Source of the DNA: Paenarthrobacter aurescens TC1
GTDB taxonomy: Bacteria > Actinomycetota > Actinomycetes > Actinomycetales > Micrococcaceae
Length of the DNA: 64,000 nt
Reading direction: 5' to 3'
NCBI GenBank assembly: GCA_000014925.1
Contig: CP000474.1
Location: 1,550,001-1,614,000, forward strand
Positions 51,910 to 60,752 of this stretch are shown here, piece by piece. Positions within the stretch are counted from its first letter, which is position 1, and each line of letters starts with the position of its first letter. The notes under the pieces were generated by a model. The model was not told the DNA's origin. It searched no databases and worked only from the letters and a program-made list of their open reading frames with translations. Position numbers and translations under genes: made by a program.

Positions 51910-52778
51910 GCCCCGAACCACGCCGCCGTGCCGTGCGCATGGCGATGGAGAAGTTCGGGGCGTCGGAACGCTTTGCCTGCAAAGTGCTGGGGCAGAACCG
52001 CTCCGCCCTGCGCAAGAAGAAACCCGAAATGAGTTTCGAGGAAACACGGCTGCGCGCTGACCTGCGGGCAGTCGCGCAGAAACACCCGGCGTGGGGCTGG
52101 AAGAAGGCCCGCTGGCACCTGCGTGCCCAGCCGCAGTGGCAGGACGTGGCGCTGAACAAGAAGCGGGTACGCCGGCTCTGGCGCGACGAGGGACTGGTTT
52201 GTAAACCCAAGCCGAAGAAGAAGCGCCGGACCGGCCCGGACGCCGGGGAACAGAAGCGCCTGAAAGCCGAATACCCGATGCACGTGATCAGCTTCGACTT
52301 CCAGTCCGACGTCACCTCCTGCGGGCGCCACATCCGCTTCTTCAACGTCATCGACGAATGCACCCGCACGGCGCTGGCGATCGTGCCGCGGCGCTCGTTC
52401 AAGGCTTCCGACGTGGTCGCCGTGCTGGAGAACATCATCGCCGAAACCGGTATCGAACCGGCGTACGTGCGCTGCGACAACGGACCGGAATTCACCGCCG
52501 CCGCACTGATCGAATGGTGCAGCACAGCCGGTGTGAAGACCGCGTTCATCGACCCGGGATCGCCCTGGCAGAACGGGTTCATCGAATCATTCAACGCCCA
52601 ATTCAGAAGGGAACAACTCTCCGGAGAAATCATCGACACCATGGCCGAAGCAAAGTACTTGGCCGACGAATGGAAAGACATCTACAATCATGAACGGCCC
52701 CACGGATCCCTGGATGGAATGACACCATCCAACTACTGGAATCAGTGGACCGCAGACCACCAATCAGCTATCGCATAG
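51900..52778 (+). CDS. IS3-family transposase OrfB (DDE integrase core)
   Basis: About 292 residues read in the -1 frame after the shift. An HTH_21-like region (RAVAQKHPAWGWKKARWHL ... RRLWRDEGLVCKPK) precedes the rve integrase domain with the DDE triad: Asp in ISFDFQSD, Asp in VRCDNGPEF and Glu in NGFIESFNAQFR, ending YNHERPHGSLDGMTP. It catalyses cut and joining of the IS. The TAG stop lies 29 bases from the right IS end. The frame is open upstream to 51759, which only shadows orfA. Confidence 0.93.
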   Translation, partial: KILSPEPRRRAVRMAMEKFGASERFACKVLGQNRSALRKKKPEMSFEETRLRADLRAVAQKHPAWGWKKARWHLRAQPQWQDVALNKKRVRRLWRDEGLVCKPKPKKKRRTGPDAGEQKRLKAEYPMHVISFDFQSDVTSCGRHIRFFNVIDECTRTALAIVPRRSFKASDVVAVLENIIAETGIEPAYVRCDNGPEFTAAALIEWCSTAGVKTAFIDPGSPWQNGFIESFNAQFRREQLSGEIIDTMAEAKYLADEWKDIYNHERPHGSLDGMTPSNYWNQWTADHQSAIA

Positions 52779-53856
52779 CCGCTGGACTGCTAAAGGGGGC
52801 CCAATCAGCGGCCCTGGCGGGTAAGTGCAGCGTGGCCCTGGTCGAGGCTGAGCAGTCATTGGCCTTTCACACTTCCTCTCGCTCGGCCCGGCAGCTGATC
52901 CCCAGTTACGGCCCGGCCGTGGTGCAGGACCTGACTGTCAGGACATTGGAAATGCTGGCCGAAAGGGATGCCCAGGCAACAGAACCAATTCTGACGCGGC
53001 GAGGCTTCATGCTGGTAGGCGACGAGGAAACCGTGCGTGCAGAGGCCAGCGGAAACATGCACCCCATCTCCCACGATGAAGCCATGCAACTGTGCCCGGC
53101 CCTGAATCCCGAGTCATTCGCTGCAGCAGGGCTGGACAACGGTTCCTTCGGCTGCAACGCGCCCCTGTTGCTTGAGGAACACCGGCAATCCGCGGAAGCT
53201 GCAGGTGTGGACATCATCACCGGGGCCAAAGTTCACTCGGCCCAACGGCTGGGGAGTGGCTGGCAGCTGGGCGCCGGAACCGAGGGCCTCCAGTCCGGCG
53301 TCGTGGTCAATGCGGCAGGTGCGTGGGCCGATGAACTGGCTGTCATCAGCGGCGTGGAGAAGCTGGGCCTGCAACCCTATCGGCGGACCGCCGCGATCGT
53401 AAACGTCGAGAACCCGTTGACCCCGGAAACGCCCATGGTGTGCGCTGCCGACGATACGTTCTACTTCCGCGCCGAGGGCAACCAGGTGCTGATATCGCCG
53501 TCGGAAACCGTGCCCAGCGGCGCGGAGGACGCGAAACCCTACCCAGGTGATGTGGAGGCGCTGATCAACAAGCTCAACGCCGTAACATCGCTGGGCATCC
53601 GATCCGTGGACCGCGCTTGGACCGGCCTTCGGACCGAAGCCGCGGACGGAATCCCTGTTGTGGGTTTCGACGCCGAAGCACCCGGCTTCTTCTGGCTCGC
53701 CGGTCAAGGCGGCTACGGTTTCCAAACGTCTTCAGCCATTGCCGAGCTTGCGGCCGCCCTGATCCTCGGCGAGGTAAATGCCGACAGTCCGGAATCCCGG
53801 ACAGCGGAGCAGCTCGCGGCCGTACGCTGGTCCATTCGGCGCTGAACAATAGGGTC

Positions 53857-55086
53857 ATGAGCGCAACCAATTCTGCCAGCACCTTGATTACCAACATCGG
53901 CGAACTGATGACCCAGGACATGGAGCATCGGGTCCTGAAGGATGCCGCCATTGTGATCGAAGGAGAGCGCATCGCGTGGTTGGGGTCCACTAAGGACGCC
54001 CCCGCGGCTGATGAGAACATCGATGCCCAGGGCCGCGCCGTCCTGCCCGGCTGGGTGGATTCACACTCGCACCTGGTGTTCGCCGGAGACCGCACGGCCG
54101 AGTTCGAAGCACGCATGGCCGGCGAAAGCTACAGTGCCGGCGGCATCGCCGTCACCACGGGCGCCACGCGCAGTGTCAGCGACGACGAACTTACCCGCCT
54201 GGTGCGGGACCGCGTGGCCGAGGCGGTCTCGCAGGGAACCACGTACTTGGAGAGCAAGACCGGCTACGGGTTGGACGTGGAGAACGAGGCCCGCAGCGCC
54301 CGTATCGCCGCAGCTGAAGTGGACGAGGTCACGTATCTGGGCGCCCACCTGGTCCCCGACGGCTCCGATCCGGAGGAGTACACCGATCTGGTGTGCGGCC
54401 CCATGCTCGACGCCGTCCTGCCGCACGTCCGCTGGGCGGACGTGTTCTGCGAGCGTGGCGCCTTCACGGAGGATCAGTCGCGTCGGGTCCTTAGGGCTGC
54501 GCGCGACGCCGGCCTGGGGCTGCGGGTCCACGGCAACCAGTTGGGCGAGGGGCCCGGTGTGGCATTGGCCGTGGAGTTTGCGGCTGCGAGCGTGGACCAT
54601 GTGAACTACCTGTCGGACAAGGACGTCTTAGCGCTCGCGGGGACCTGGGCTGGCTGGGACCCTGCAACGGGAGCGGGCACCAAAGGCACGGTGGCTACGT
54701 GCCTTCCCGCGTGCGATCTGTCCACCCGCCAGCCCCTTGCCCCGGGCCGTGAATTGATCGACGCCGGCGTGCAGATCGCACTGGCTGCCAACTGCAACCC
54801 GGGGACGTCGTACACCAGTTCCATGGCGTTCTGCGTGACCACTGCTGTGCTCCAGATGCACTTGAGCGTCCACGAGGCCGTCCGTGCGGCGACGTACGGC
54901 GGCGCTTTGGCGTTGGGCAGGGAGTCGGGGAACGACGTCGACGGCGAGCGGGCGGTGGGTTCGCTCGCCGTCGGACATCGCGCAGACCTGCACATGCTCA
55001 AGGCGCCGTCGGCCACGCACTTGGCGTACCGTCCCGGGATCCCGCTGACGGGTTCTGTGTGGCGGGCTGGCGTGCGCGTCGTCTAA
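53857..55086 (+). CDS. hutI: Imidazolonepropionase
   Basis: 409 residues from ATG 53857; sequence upstream belongs to the oxidoreductase. It is a metal-dependent amidohydrolase: zinc ligands in GWVDSHSHLVFAGDR, HLVPDG and HGNQLGEG, plus NYLSDKD and NCNPGTSYTSSM. It hydrolyses 4-imidazolone-5-propanoate to N-formimidoyl-L-glutamate, the third step of histidine breakdown. The start lies 11 bases after the oxidoreductase gene. No hutH, hutU or hutG is present in the window. A strong hairpin terminator follows. Confidence 0.94.
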   Translation: MSATNSASTLITNIGELMTQDMEHRVLKDAAIVIEGERIAWLGSTKDAPAADENIDAQGRAVLPGWVDSHSHLVFAGDRTAEFEARMAGESYSAGGIAVTTGATRSVSDDELTRLVRDRVAEAVSQGTTYLESKTGYGLDVENEARSARIAAAEVDEVTYLGAHLVPDGSDPEEYTDLVCGPMLDAVLPHVRWADVFCERGAFTEDQSRRVLRAARDAGLGLRVHGNQLGEGPGVALAVEFAAASVDHVNYLSDKDVLALAGTWAGWDPATGAGTKGTVATCLPACDLSTRQPLAPGRELIDAGVQIALAANCNPGTSYTSSMAFCVTTAVLQMHLSVHEAVRAATYGGALALGRESGNDVDGERAVGSLAVGHRADLHMLKAPSATHLAYRPGIPLTGSVWRAGVRVV

Positions 55087-55098
55087 GAAAGCACTAGA

Positions 55099-55137
55099 GA
55101 AGGGCGGCGTTCCGGTGGGAACGCCGCCCTTCTTTAC
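55099..55137. terminator. Bidirectional hairpin terminator between hutI and the GH101 gene
   Basis: GAAGGGCGGCGTTCC at 55099-55113, loop GGTG, exact complement to 55132, then TTTAC. The convergent genes end on both sides; on the plus strand a short T-run follows the 15-bp stem. Confidence 0.9.
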
Positions 55138-55152
55138 TGAGGGAAAGATGGA

Positions 55153-58100
55153 CTATGCGCAGCTGAACTTCGCGTCCGCCCAGTCGCCCCAGTCGTCGCC
55201 AGCGTCGTCGCCGTTCTTGTCAGCGATCAGCTCGACGTTTTGGACACCGGTGATGTCCACGTTGAGGGGGAGTGCGGCTGAGTCGGCGCTGAGAACGGGA
55301 GTCCGGAGCAGTTCACGGCCACCACCCTTGACGATGAACACCACGGATCCGTGCAGGCCCTTGTTCAGCTTGGCGTCGTCCACCCCCGCCACGGCGGTGA
55401 AGGCGGTGCACTTGGCCTCGGTGGCGATGCTGATTTTCGAGTCGGCATGGACTCCTATGCCCTTGGAATATACGACGCCGTCGAGCCGCAGTGCTGGTCC
55501 GTCACCGGCGTTTTGCTCACCATTGGCCCGGTCCCGTTCGGCTGGGCCCCAGCCGTTGGTGCTGCCGATCCATGGCAGGTCCGAAGCGAAGACGGTGCCG
55601 GAGAGGACCGGTGCCGGAGGTTCCTGCGAGGTGGACGAACAGGTGAACTTGGCATCGGCCCAGTCGGCGTGGTCGTTGCCATTGGAGTCGCCGGCGTCGT
55701 TGGCTACCAATTCAACGTACTGGGCGCCGGTGACGTCCACGGTGAGTGGCAGGGGAGCGCTGGTCGCTCCGAGTACCGGGGTGGTGACCTTGGTTGTGCC
55801 GTCGGCTACCACGGAGAACTTCACGCTGCCCCGCGTCGGCTGGGCGTCATCAATTCCCACTGTTGCTGTGAAGGCGGTGCAGTAGCCGCCGAGGTAGTAG
55901 CGGACAGTACCGTTGGCGTGGGCGCCGAGGCCCTTGGCGTAGACGGTTCCGTTCAGGGTGAGCGGTGTTCCGTCGCCGGCCCCGGTTCCGCCGTTGGATT
56001 GGTCCTTTTCAACAGGCCCCCAGCCGTTCGTGGCGCTGACCCAGGGGTGGTCGCTGGCGAACACTGTGGCCTGCGGCGGCTTGGGCAGCGTCCGCACGGT
56101 GGTGGTGGTGCTGATGGTTCGGCTGCCGGCCGGATCGATGCCTGAGGAAGAAACGGTGTAGCTGGCCTTGGCGGTGATGGGGTAGTCACCGTCAGCGGAA
56201 GCCGGTGCGGTGATCTTCCACGTGGTGGTGAGGGTTCCTCCGGCGGGCAGTGTCGGAGCGGTTGCAGGCGTGGAAGGAGTTGCCGTCCAACCTTCCGGCA
56301 GTTCCAGAGCAACGGCCAGACCGGAGATGGCGGCAGGTTCATCGGAAACGAACGTGGTGACGAAATCCTGGGCCTTGCCCTGCTGGACTACGTCGCCCTG
56401 AAGTTCTGCCGAGAGTTGGGCACAGGCCGGGACGGCTTCCGAGGCGCCCAGGTCTTCTACCAGGAAGTTGTCCAAGGTGAAATCAGAACCGTTCGAGCTG
56501 CCCGTGCGCTGCAGTCCCACAAAGTAGTCTCCGCAGAAGCCGGTGTCCAGGATCTGCTCGAACCGTGTGGTGGAGGTTTTCGCTTCGATTGCCTGGCTGC
56601 CCGTCACTGCCGGTCCTGCTTGTGAGTCGTAGCCGGATACCCAGGCGTACTGCCCGGCTTTGGAGTTCTGGTAGTCGAAGGACACTTTGTACTTGTGGCC
56701 GGCTTGGAACGGCACGGATGCCTCGGTGGTGCGGTAGACCATGCCCGGTCCGCCATTGGGAGCGCGGTTTTCGTCGTGCGCGATCAGCGACCAGGTTCCG
56801 TCGAGCACTTCGTCGATGACGTTGGCGTCCCAACCTTTCTGGGTGAACGGTTCGTGGCGTTCGGTGATGTGCGTCCGCGGGTCCGTGGAACCTCCGGCGT
56901 CGCCCTTCACGAAGGGCCCCCAGCCTTGGTCCACGTTTTCGAAGTCTTCGCTCAAGACTCCGGTAGTTGGCACCCGGGTGGTTTTCACCGCCCGGAAGTC
57001 ATCCACGCGTACGGTGGCGTCGCCGTCGGCCGCTTGGACAGTAACAGTGGCCTTGGTATTGTTCCGCGGCACGTCCACCAGCACCCGTATACGCTGGAAT
57101 GCGGTCCCGTGCTTCTCGTCGCCGGCCACATAGTTTTCGGCGTTGGACGAATCGATGGTGACGCTTTCGGTCTTGCCGTCGATGTCGACGGAGAGCGTGG
57201 TGGGCCGCGTCTTGCCCGGTTGGATTTCAATCCAGGCGCTCACGGATTGGGTTCCGGCGTCGAGCTGCACGTCCTGGCTGATCGACGACGGCGTTGCCCC
57301 CATCTCGGCGAAGCGGCGGCCTTTGTCGTCGCGGACTTGGGTGACGGGGCCGGCGGGGTTCCACGGGGAAAGGTCGGTGCCGTTAAAGCCGGGGTCGTTG
57401 AAGGCCGTGCCTTCGCCGAAGTCGGCCTTCTTGGGCAGCTCTGCCTTGTTGTTCTTGGGAGCAAGGATGTAGGGCTGTTTGGCGTCCGCGGTGACGGTGA
57501 CCTGTCCGTTGACCACGGGGACGTCGGCCACCTTCACGCGTCCGTTGTCGGTCAGCTTGAACTGTTCCAGCGAACTGGACTTGGCGAACTCCTGAGTAAG
57601 CGTCCAGGTGCTGGCGCCACCGGTGGGGTTGTAGTGGTAGAGCTTGTCAACCTTGCCGTTTTCTTTGGAGGACCACGGCAAGAGGTAGGTTCCACCCTGC
57701 AGCACGGATGTTCCGCCTACGGTGATGTTGCGGCCTTCGGCGGTGTTCCCGGTGACGGCCACACCATCGGCGAGCTCGATCCGCTCGGCAGTCCACTTGG
57801 TGATGGGGTGGTGCTGGAGGAACTTGGCCGGCACGTTGGCGGTCCAGACGTTCTCGCTGAAAGCATTGAAGTCGTTCTGGCCGGTCCAGCCTTCGAACTC
57901 CACGATGTGGCTTACGCCGAGCTTCGGGTCCGGGTTCCAGACGTCTGACTGTGTGTTGTTGATGAAGCGCAGGATCTGTGAGTTGATGCCCTTGTTGGTG
58001 GAGCCGCCGTATTTTTCGTCGTTGGCCCAGTGGGACCAGGTGTTGTTCCGCGAGAGGTGGTCAGCCCATTCGGAGCCCACCCGGAACCCGTTCTTCACCA

Positions 58101-59550
58101 GTTCCTGCTGTAGCCGTTCGGCGAGCCAGCCGAACTCGTAGTAGACGTCCACGTAGACGAAGTCCAGGTTCTTGTTGGTGGATTCGCGGAGTTCCTTGAT
58201 GCGCTGGGCGAGTTTGCCGGAGTTAATGTCCTCGCGCTGGTTCATGTAGTAGGACTGGTCCAGCCAGTTCCAGCCCAGGCCCTTATCGGCTCGAAGGAGG
58301 TCTTCGCTGAAGGACTTGGCTTCAGGGTAGATCTCGGTGGCGTTGATGTGGACACCGAAGCTGGCGTTCCATTCCTTGCCCTCCTTGACCAGCGTATTCA
58401 GGTCCTCGAGGCCGCCTGCGCGGGTGTTGAAGTTGTTGCCGTAGTCCGTGTTGGCGGAGTCGTGTCCCTCGCTGGTGTAGCCCTTGAGCATGGCTACTTG
58501 TCCGAGCCCGTCGGTGGCCAGGGAGATGCGCTTCACGTCATCAAGAGTGCGGAGGAACGGGTGGGTTGCCTGCGAGGCGAAGTTGAACGGGATGTGGGTG
58601 ATCACATTGTCCGGGGTCTGTTCACCCTTGTTGGGGCTGACCTGGATGGACCTCATTGCTATCGCGGCGTCTTGCCAGTCCACACCGCCGTCGTTGTTGG
58701 CGTCAGAGGTGATGGCGACGCGGGTCCAGGGCAGTTCCTCGGTGGTGGTGGACCCTTCGGCGCGGTAGAGCCATTGGCCGCTGGCAAGCCCCATGTTCAC
58801 CCCGCCGGCTCCGTCACTGACTGCCTGGCGCCAGAAGCGGCCGCGGTCCTTTGCGCCGGGGCCGGAGGACGTGTCGTAAAGGGCATTGGATTCGACAGCG
58901 GCACCCAGGGTTGCAGTGTTGGCCAGCGCGTAGGCCGAACTCTTGGCAGCGGCATCCAAAGGAGTGGACGCCGTGATCGGCGTGAACTCGTCTCCCGTCA
59001 CGCTCCGGTCCACGGAAAGGTTGGCCGTGGACACCTGGGATCCTGGCTGCGTGGAGCCCACGGTCACCAGGTTCAACCGGGGGAGTTGCAGGGTCCTGAC
59101 CTGGTGCTCCGCTGAGTCCTTGATTTCCGTGATGTTGAAGGAGACCACGTTCTTCTTCACTGACAGCCGGGCCTTGATCACGGTGTTGCCGAAGTCGGGA
59201 AGGGTAAGGACGTAATCCCTTGCGTCTTTCCCGGAGGCGGCGGATGTTCCGGAGACTGTGTACTCCGTGCCGTTGAGCGTGATGGTGCTCAGCCGGGTGG
59301 TGGTGCCGTCGAGGCGGGCTTTGCTTGCAGCGTCGGTGTAGCCGAGGACTTGTGGGAACGTGGTGCCGACGTCAACGCGGAGGTCGCCCGACGTGATGGT
59401 GGCAGTGTCGGCGGCGCTGACGATATCTGCCGGTTGGGTGGACGGGGCTGCGGCAGCGGGCGGAATGGCCAACAGGCCCAACGAGGATGAGGCGACGACG
59501 CAGGCCAAACTCAACGAGGCGAGGCGTCCGGGGGATGACAAGCGGGGCAT
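55153..59550 (-). CDS. Secreted endo-alpha-N-acetylgalactosaminidase (GH101) with two NPCBM domains
   Basis: 1465 residues from ATG 59550 behind AAGGAG; an earlier ATG at 59637 lacks one. A signal peptide (LASLSLACVVASSSLGLLA ... AAAAPS) shows secretion. The GH101 catalytic part spans roughly residues 60-700; FVYVDVYYEFG holds the likely nucleophile Asp468 and VGSEWADH the likely acid/base Glu494. Carbohydrate-binding/galactose-binding-like domains follow, then a NEW3-like segment (LSAELQGDVVQQGKAQDFV) and two C-terminal NPCBM domains (each starting VFASD.PW...TNGWGP). GH101 enzymes release Gal-beta-1,3-GalNAc from O-glycans of mucin-type proteins. It is divergent to the GalNAc-type catabolic operon, whose enzymes could use the product. 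Confidence 0.9.
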   Translation of the reverse strand: MPRLSSPGRLASLSLACVVASSSLGLLAIPPAAAAPSTQPADIVSAADTATITSGDLRVDVGTTFPQVLGYTDAASKARLDGTTTRLSTITLNGTEYTVSGTSAASGKDARDYVLTLPDFGNTVIKARLSVKKNVVSFNITEIKDSAEHQVRTLQLPRLNLVTVGSTQPGSQVSTANLSVDRSVTGDEFTPITASTPLDAAAKSSAYALANTATLGAAVESNALYDTSSGPGAKDRGRFWRQAVSDGAGGVNMGLASGQWLYRAEGSTTTEELPWTRVAITSDANNDGGVDWQDAAIAMRSIQVSPNKGEQTPDNVITHIPFNFASQATHPFLRTLDDVKRISLATDGLGQVAMLKGYTSEGHDSANTDYGNNFNTRAGGLEDLNTLVKEGKEWNASFGVHINATEIYPEAKSFSEDLLRADKGLGWNWLDQSYYMNQREDINSGKLAQRIKELRESTNKNLDFVYVDVYYEFGWLAERLQQELVKNGFRVGSEWADHLSRNNTWSHWANDEKYGGSTNKGINSQILRFINNTQSDVWNPDPKLGVSHIVEFEGWTGQNDFNAFSENVWTANVPAKFLQHHPITKWTAERIELADGVAVTGNTAEGRNITVGGTSVLQGGTYLLPWSSKENGKVDKLYHYNPTGGASTWTLTQEFAKSSSLEQFKLTDNGRVKVADVPVVNGQVTVTADAKQPYILAPKNNKAELPKKADFGEGTAFNDPGFNGTDLSPWNPAGPVTQVRDDKGRRFAEMGATPSSISQDVQLDAGTQSVSAWIEIQPGKTRPTTLSVDIDGKTESVTIDSSNAENYVAGDEKHGTAFQRIRVLVDVPRNNTKATVTVQAADGDATVRVDDFRAVKTTRVPTTGVLSEDFENVDQGWGPFVKGDAGGSTDPRTHITERHEPFTQKGWDANVIDEVLDGTWSLIAHDENRAPNGGPGMVYRTTEASVPFQAGHKYKVSFDYQNSKAGQYAWVSGYDSQAGPAVTGSQAIEAKTSTTRFEQILDTGFCGDYFVGLQRTGSSNGSDFTLDNFLVEDLGASEAVPACAQLSAELQGDVVQQGKAQDFVTTFVSDEPAAISGLAVALELPEGWTATPSTPATAPTLPAGGTLTTTWKITAPASADGDYPITAKASYTVSSSGIDPAGSRTISTTTTVRTLPKPPQATVFASDHPWVSATNGWGPVEKDQSNGGTGAGDGTPLTLNGTVYAKGLGAHANGTVRYYLGGYCTAFTATVGIDDAQPTRGSVKFSVVADGTTKVTTPVLGATSAPLPLTVDVTGAQYVELVANDAGDSNGNDHADWADAKFTCSSTSQEPPAPVLSGTVFASDLPWIGSTNGWGPAERDRANGEQNAGDGPALRLDGVVYSKGIGVHADSKISIATEAKCTAFTAVAGVDDAKLNKGLHGSVVFIVKGGGRELLRTPVLSADSAALPLNVDITGVQNVELIADKNGDDAGDDWGDWADAKFSCA

Positions 59551-59638
59551 TATGCTCCTTCTTGATTTTTCCAAGCTATTAGCAATCATGTTCTTGCGGT
59601 CCCGACCAACACTGCTGCATGGGACATGAATTGACAAG

Positions 59639-59657
59639 AGTTAACAGGTAGTTAACT
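59639..59657. promoter_or_regulatory. Twin GTTAAC operator-like dyad between GH101 and agaS genes
   Basis: AGTTAAC and GTTAACT arms around AGGTA. The two GTTAAC hexamers, themselves palindromic, are 11 bases (one helical turn) apart. A TTGACA lies directly upstream at 59631-59636. A regulator bound here could control one or both divergent transcripts. Confidence 0.5.
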
Positions 59658-59753
59658 TAAATGCACATACGGGAACACGTTTTCCTCCATTTGATGTCCC
59701 GCTTTCACGTGCCCGGCAAACGAGCGGTCTTTGCGCTCGGATGATCCTTGTGA

Positions 59754-59797
59754 GATCGAAAATGATCGTTTAGTGTTTCTATAGATCAGAAAACGTC
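59754..59797 (+). promoter_or_regulatory. GATC-AAAA direct repeats upstream of agaS
   Basis: GATCGAAAATG at 59754 and GATCAGAAAACG at 59784 are similar boxes about 30 bases apart, immediately before the agaS start at 59826. A TATAGA at 59780-59785 could be a -10 box. These are candidate sites for the DeoR-family protein encoded at 63513. Confidence 0.4.
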
Positions 59798-59825
59798 ATT
59801 AAGCTGAGCGGGAGCGGAACACACG

Positions 59826-60743
59826 ATGAGCGAGAACACACTGGGCGCCTTCATGGAAGAAGAGCTGGTTTCCCAGCCCGAGGTTTGGCAGCGCGCCGTG
59901 GAGCAGGCCCGTACGGAACAGTTGCTTCCCGCCGACGGCAAGCGCATTGCCGTGATCGGTTGTGGCACGTCCTGGTTCATGGCCCAGAGCTACGCCGCTG
60001 CCCGCGAATCCGCCGGTAAAGGGGTCACGGATGCGTTCGCTGCGTCCGAGGCTTTCCTGAACAGCAACAGCCCCGACCGCCAGTACGACGCCGTTGTGGC
60101 CATCACGCGGTCAGGTACCACCACTGAGGTGCTTGAGATTCTGGCTGAGTTGAAGGGGATCGTCCCCACTGTTGCAATCATCGGCGACACCTCATCGCCG
60201 ATTATTGACCTGGCAGACGCCATAGTTGGCCTTCAGTACGCCGATGAGCGCTCCGTGGTGCAGACCAGATTCGCCACCACGGCGCTGGTCTACTTGCTGA
60301 CCAGCCTTGACATTGATGTACAGCAGGCAATCGAGGACGCCCGTGACGCAGTGACGGCGGAGGTTCCCCAGGAACTCTTGGATGCCGAGCAATTCACCTT
60401 CCTCGGCACCGGCTGGACGGTTGGGCTGGCCCACGAAGCCGGCCTTAAGATGCGCGAAGCCGTGCAGGGCTGGACCGAGTCCTACCCCGCAATGGAATAC
60501 CGCCACGGCCCCATCTCCATCGCCGCTCCCGGCCGCGTCACCTGGTTGTTCGGAAACCAGCCCGAGGGCTTGGACGCTGACATGGCCGTCACAGGTGCGC
60601 TCTACATCAGCACGGATAAGCACCCTCTGGCTGAACTGGCACGTGTCCATAAGGTGACCCTGGAGCGTGCACGCGTCCGTGGCCTGAATCCGGACCTGCC
60701 CCGCAACCTGACGCGCTCCGTTATTCTCGACGCCTCCGCCTAG
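59826..60743 (+). CDS. SIS-domain sugar isomerase/deaminase (AgaS type)
   Basis: 305 residues with two SIS domains, as in AgaS and the isomerase half of GlmS. Motifs are VIGCGTSWFMAQSYAAARESAG near residue 42 and AITRSGTTTEVLEIL near 95; EYRHGPIS lies near 225. With the kinases and aldolase downstream it most likely converts galactosamine-6-phosphate to tagatose-6-phosphate and ammonia. GGGAGCGGAA precedes the ATG. First gene of a five-gene operon. A glucosamine-6-phosphate substrate cannot be excluded. Confidence 0.88.
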   Translation: MSENTLGAFMEEELVSQPEVWQRAVEQARTEQLLPADGKRIAVIGCGTSWFMAQSYAAARESAGKGVTDAFAASEAFLNSNSPDRQYDAVVAITRSGTTTEVLEILAELKGIVPTVAIIGDTSSPIIDLADAIVGLQYADERSVVQTRFATTALVYLLTSLDIDVQQAIEDARDAVTAEVPQELLDAEQFTFLGTGWTVGLAHEAGLKMREAVQGWTESYPAMEYRHGPISIAAPGRVTWLFGNQPEGLDADMAVTGALYISTDKHPLAELARVHKVTLERARVRGLNPDLPRNLTRSVILDASA

Positions 60744-60752
60744 GTACCCGTC

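Larger units (their letters stand above)
51551..52807 (+). mobile_element. IS3-family insertion sequence, 1257 bp
   Basis: Left end TGGTTGGGTCCCCGTGTAGG and right end (complement) TGATTGGGCCCCCTTTAGCA form imperfect inverted repeats of about 25 bp with TG...CA termini. The flanks carry the 4-bp direct repeat GCGG (51547-51550 and 52808-52811). Inside are overlapping orfA and orfB on the plus strand. The element is complete and should be active. Confidence 0.92.
51487..53845 (+). pseudogene. FAD-dependent oxidoreductase gene split by an IS3-family insertion
   Basis: The N-terminal piece (51487-51550) encodes MASNYDVVIVGGGIGGLSLA, a dinucleotide-binding start. The rest (52812-53845) continues as AGKCSVALVEAEQS...HTSSRSARQ, with a C-terminal FAD segment (GLRTEAADGIPVVGFDAEAPGFFWLAGQ is the region; positions near 53620-53710). 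Removing the IS and one copy of the 4-bp target repeat joins them in frame into 365 codons with no other lesion. It belongs to the glycine/D-amino-acid oxidase (DAO) family. The intact remainder indicates a recent insertion. A shortened protein could start at 52745 within the IS end, but it would lack the FAD-binding beta-alpha-beta. Confidence 0.9.

Noticed and set aside
51555..52803. Shorter IS boundaries beginning TGGGTCCCC
   Set aside because: They leave no target duplication and do not restore the host reading frame; the ends at 51551 and 52807 do both.
53617..53856. Earlier start for hutI
   Set aside because: The extra N-terminus is the oxidoreductase gene read out of frame; family similarity begins after ATG 53857.
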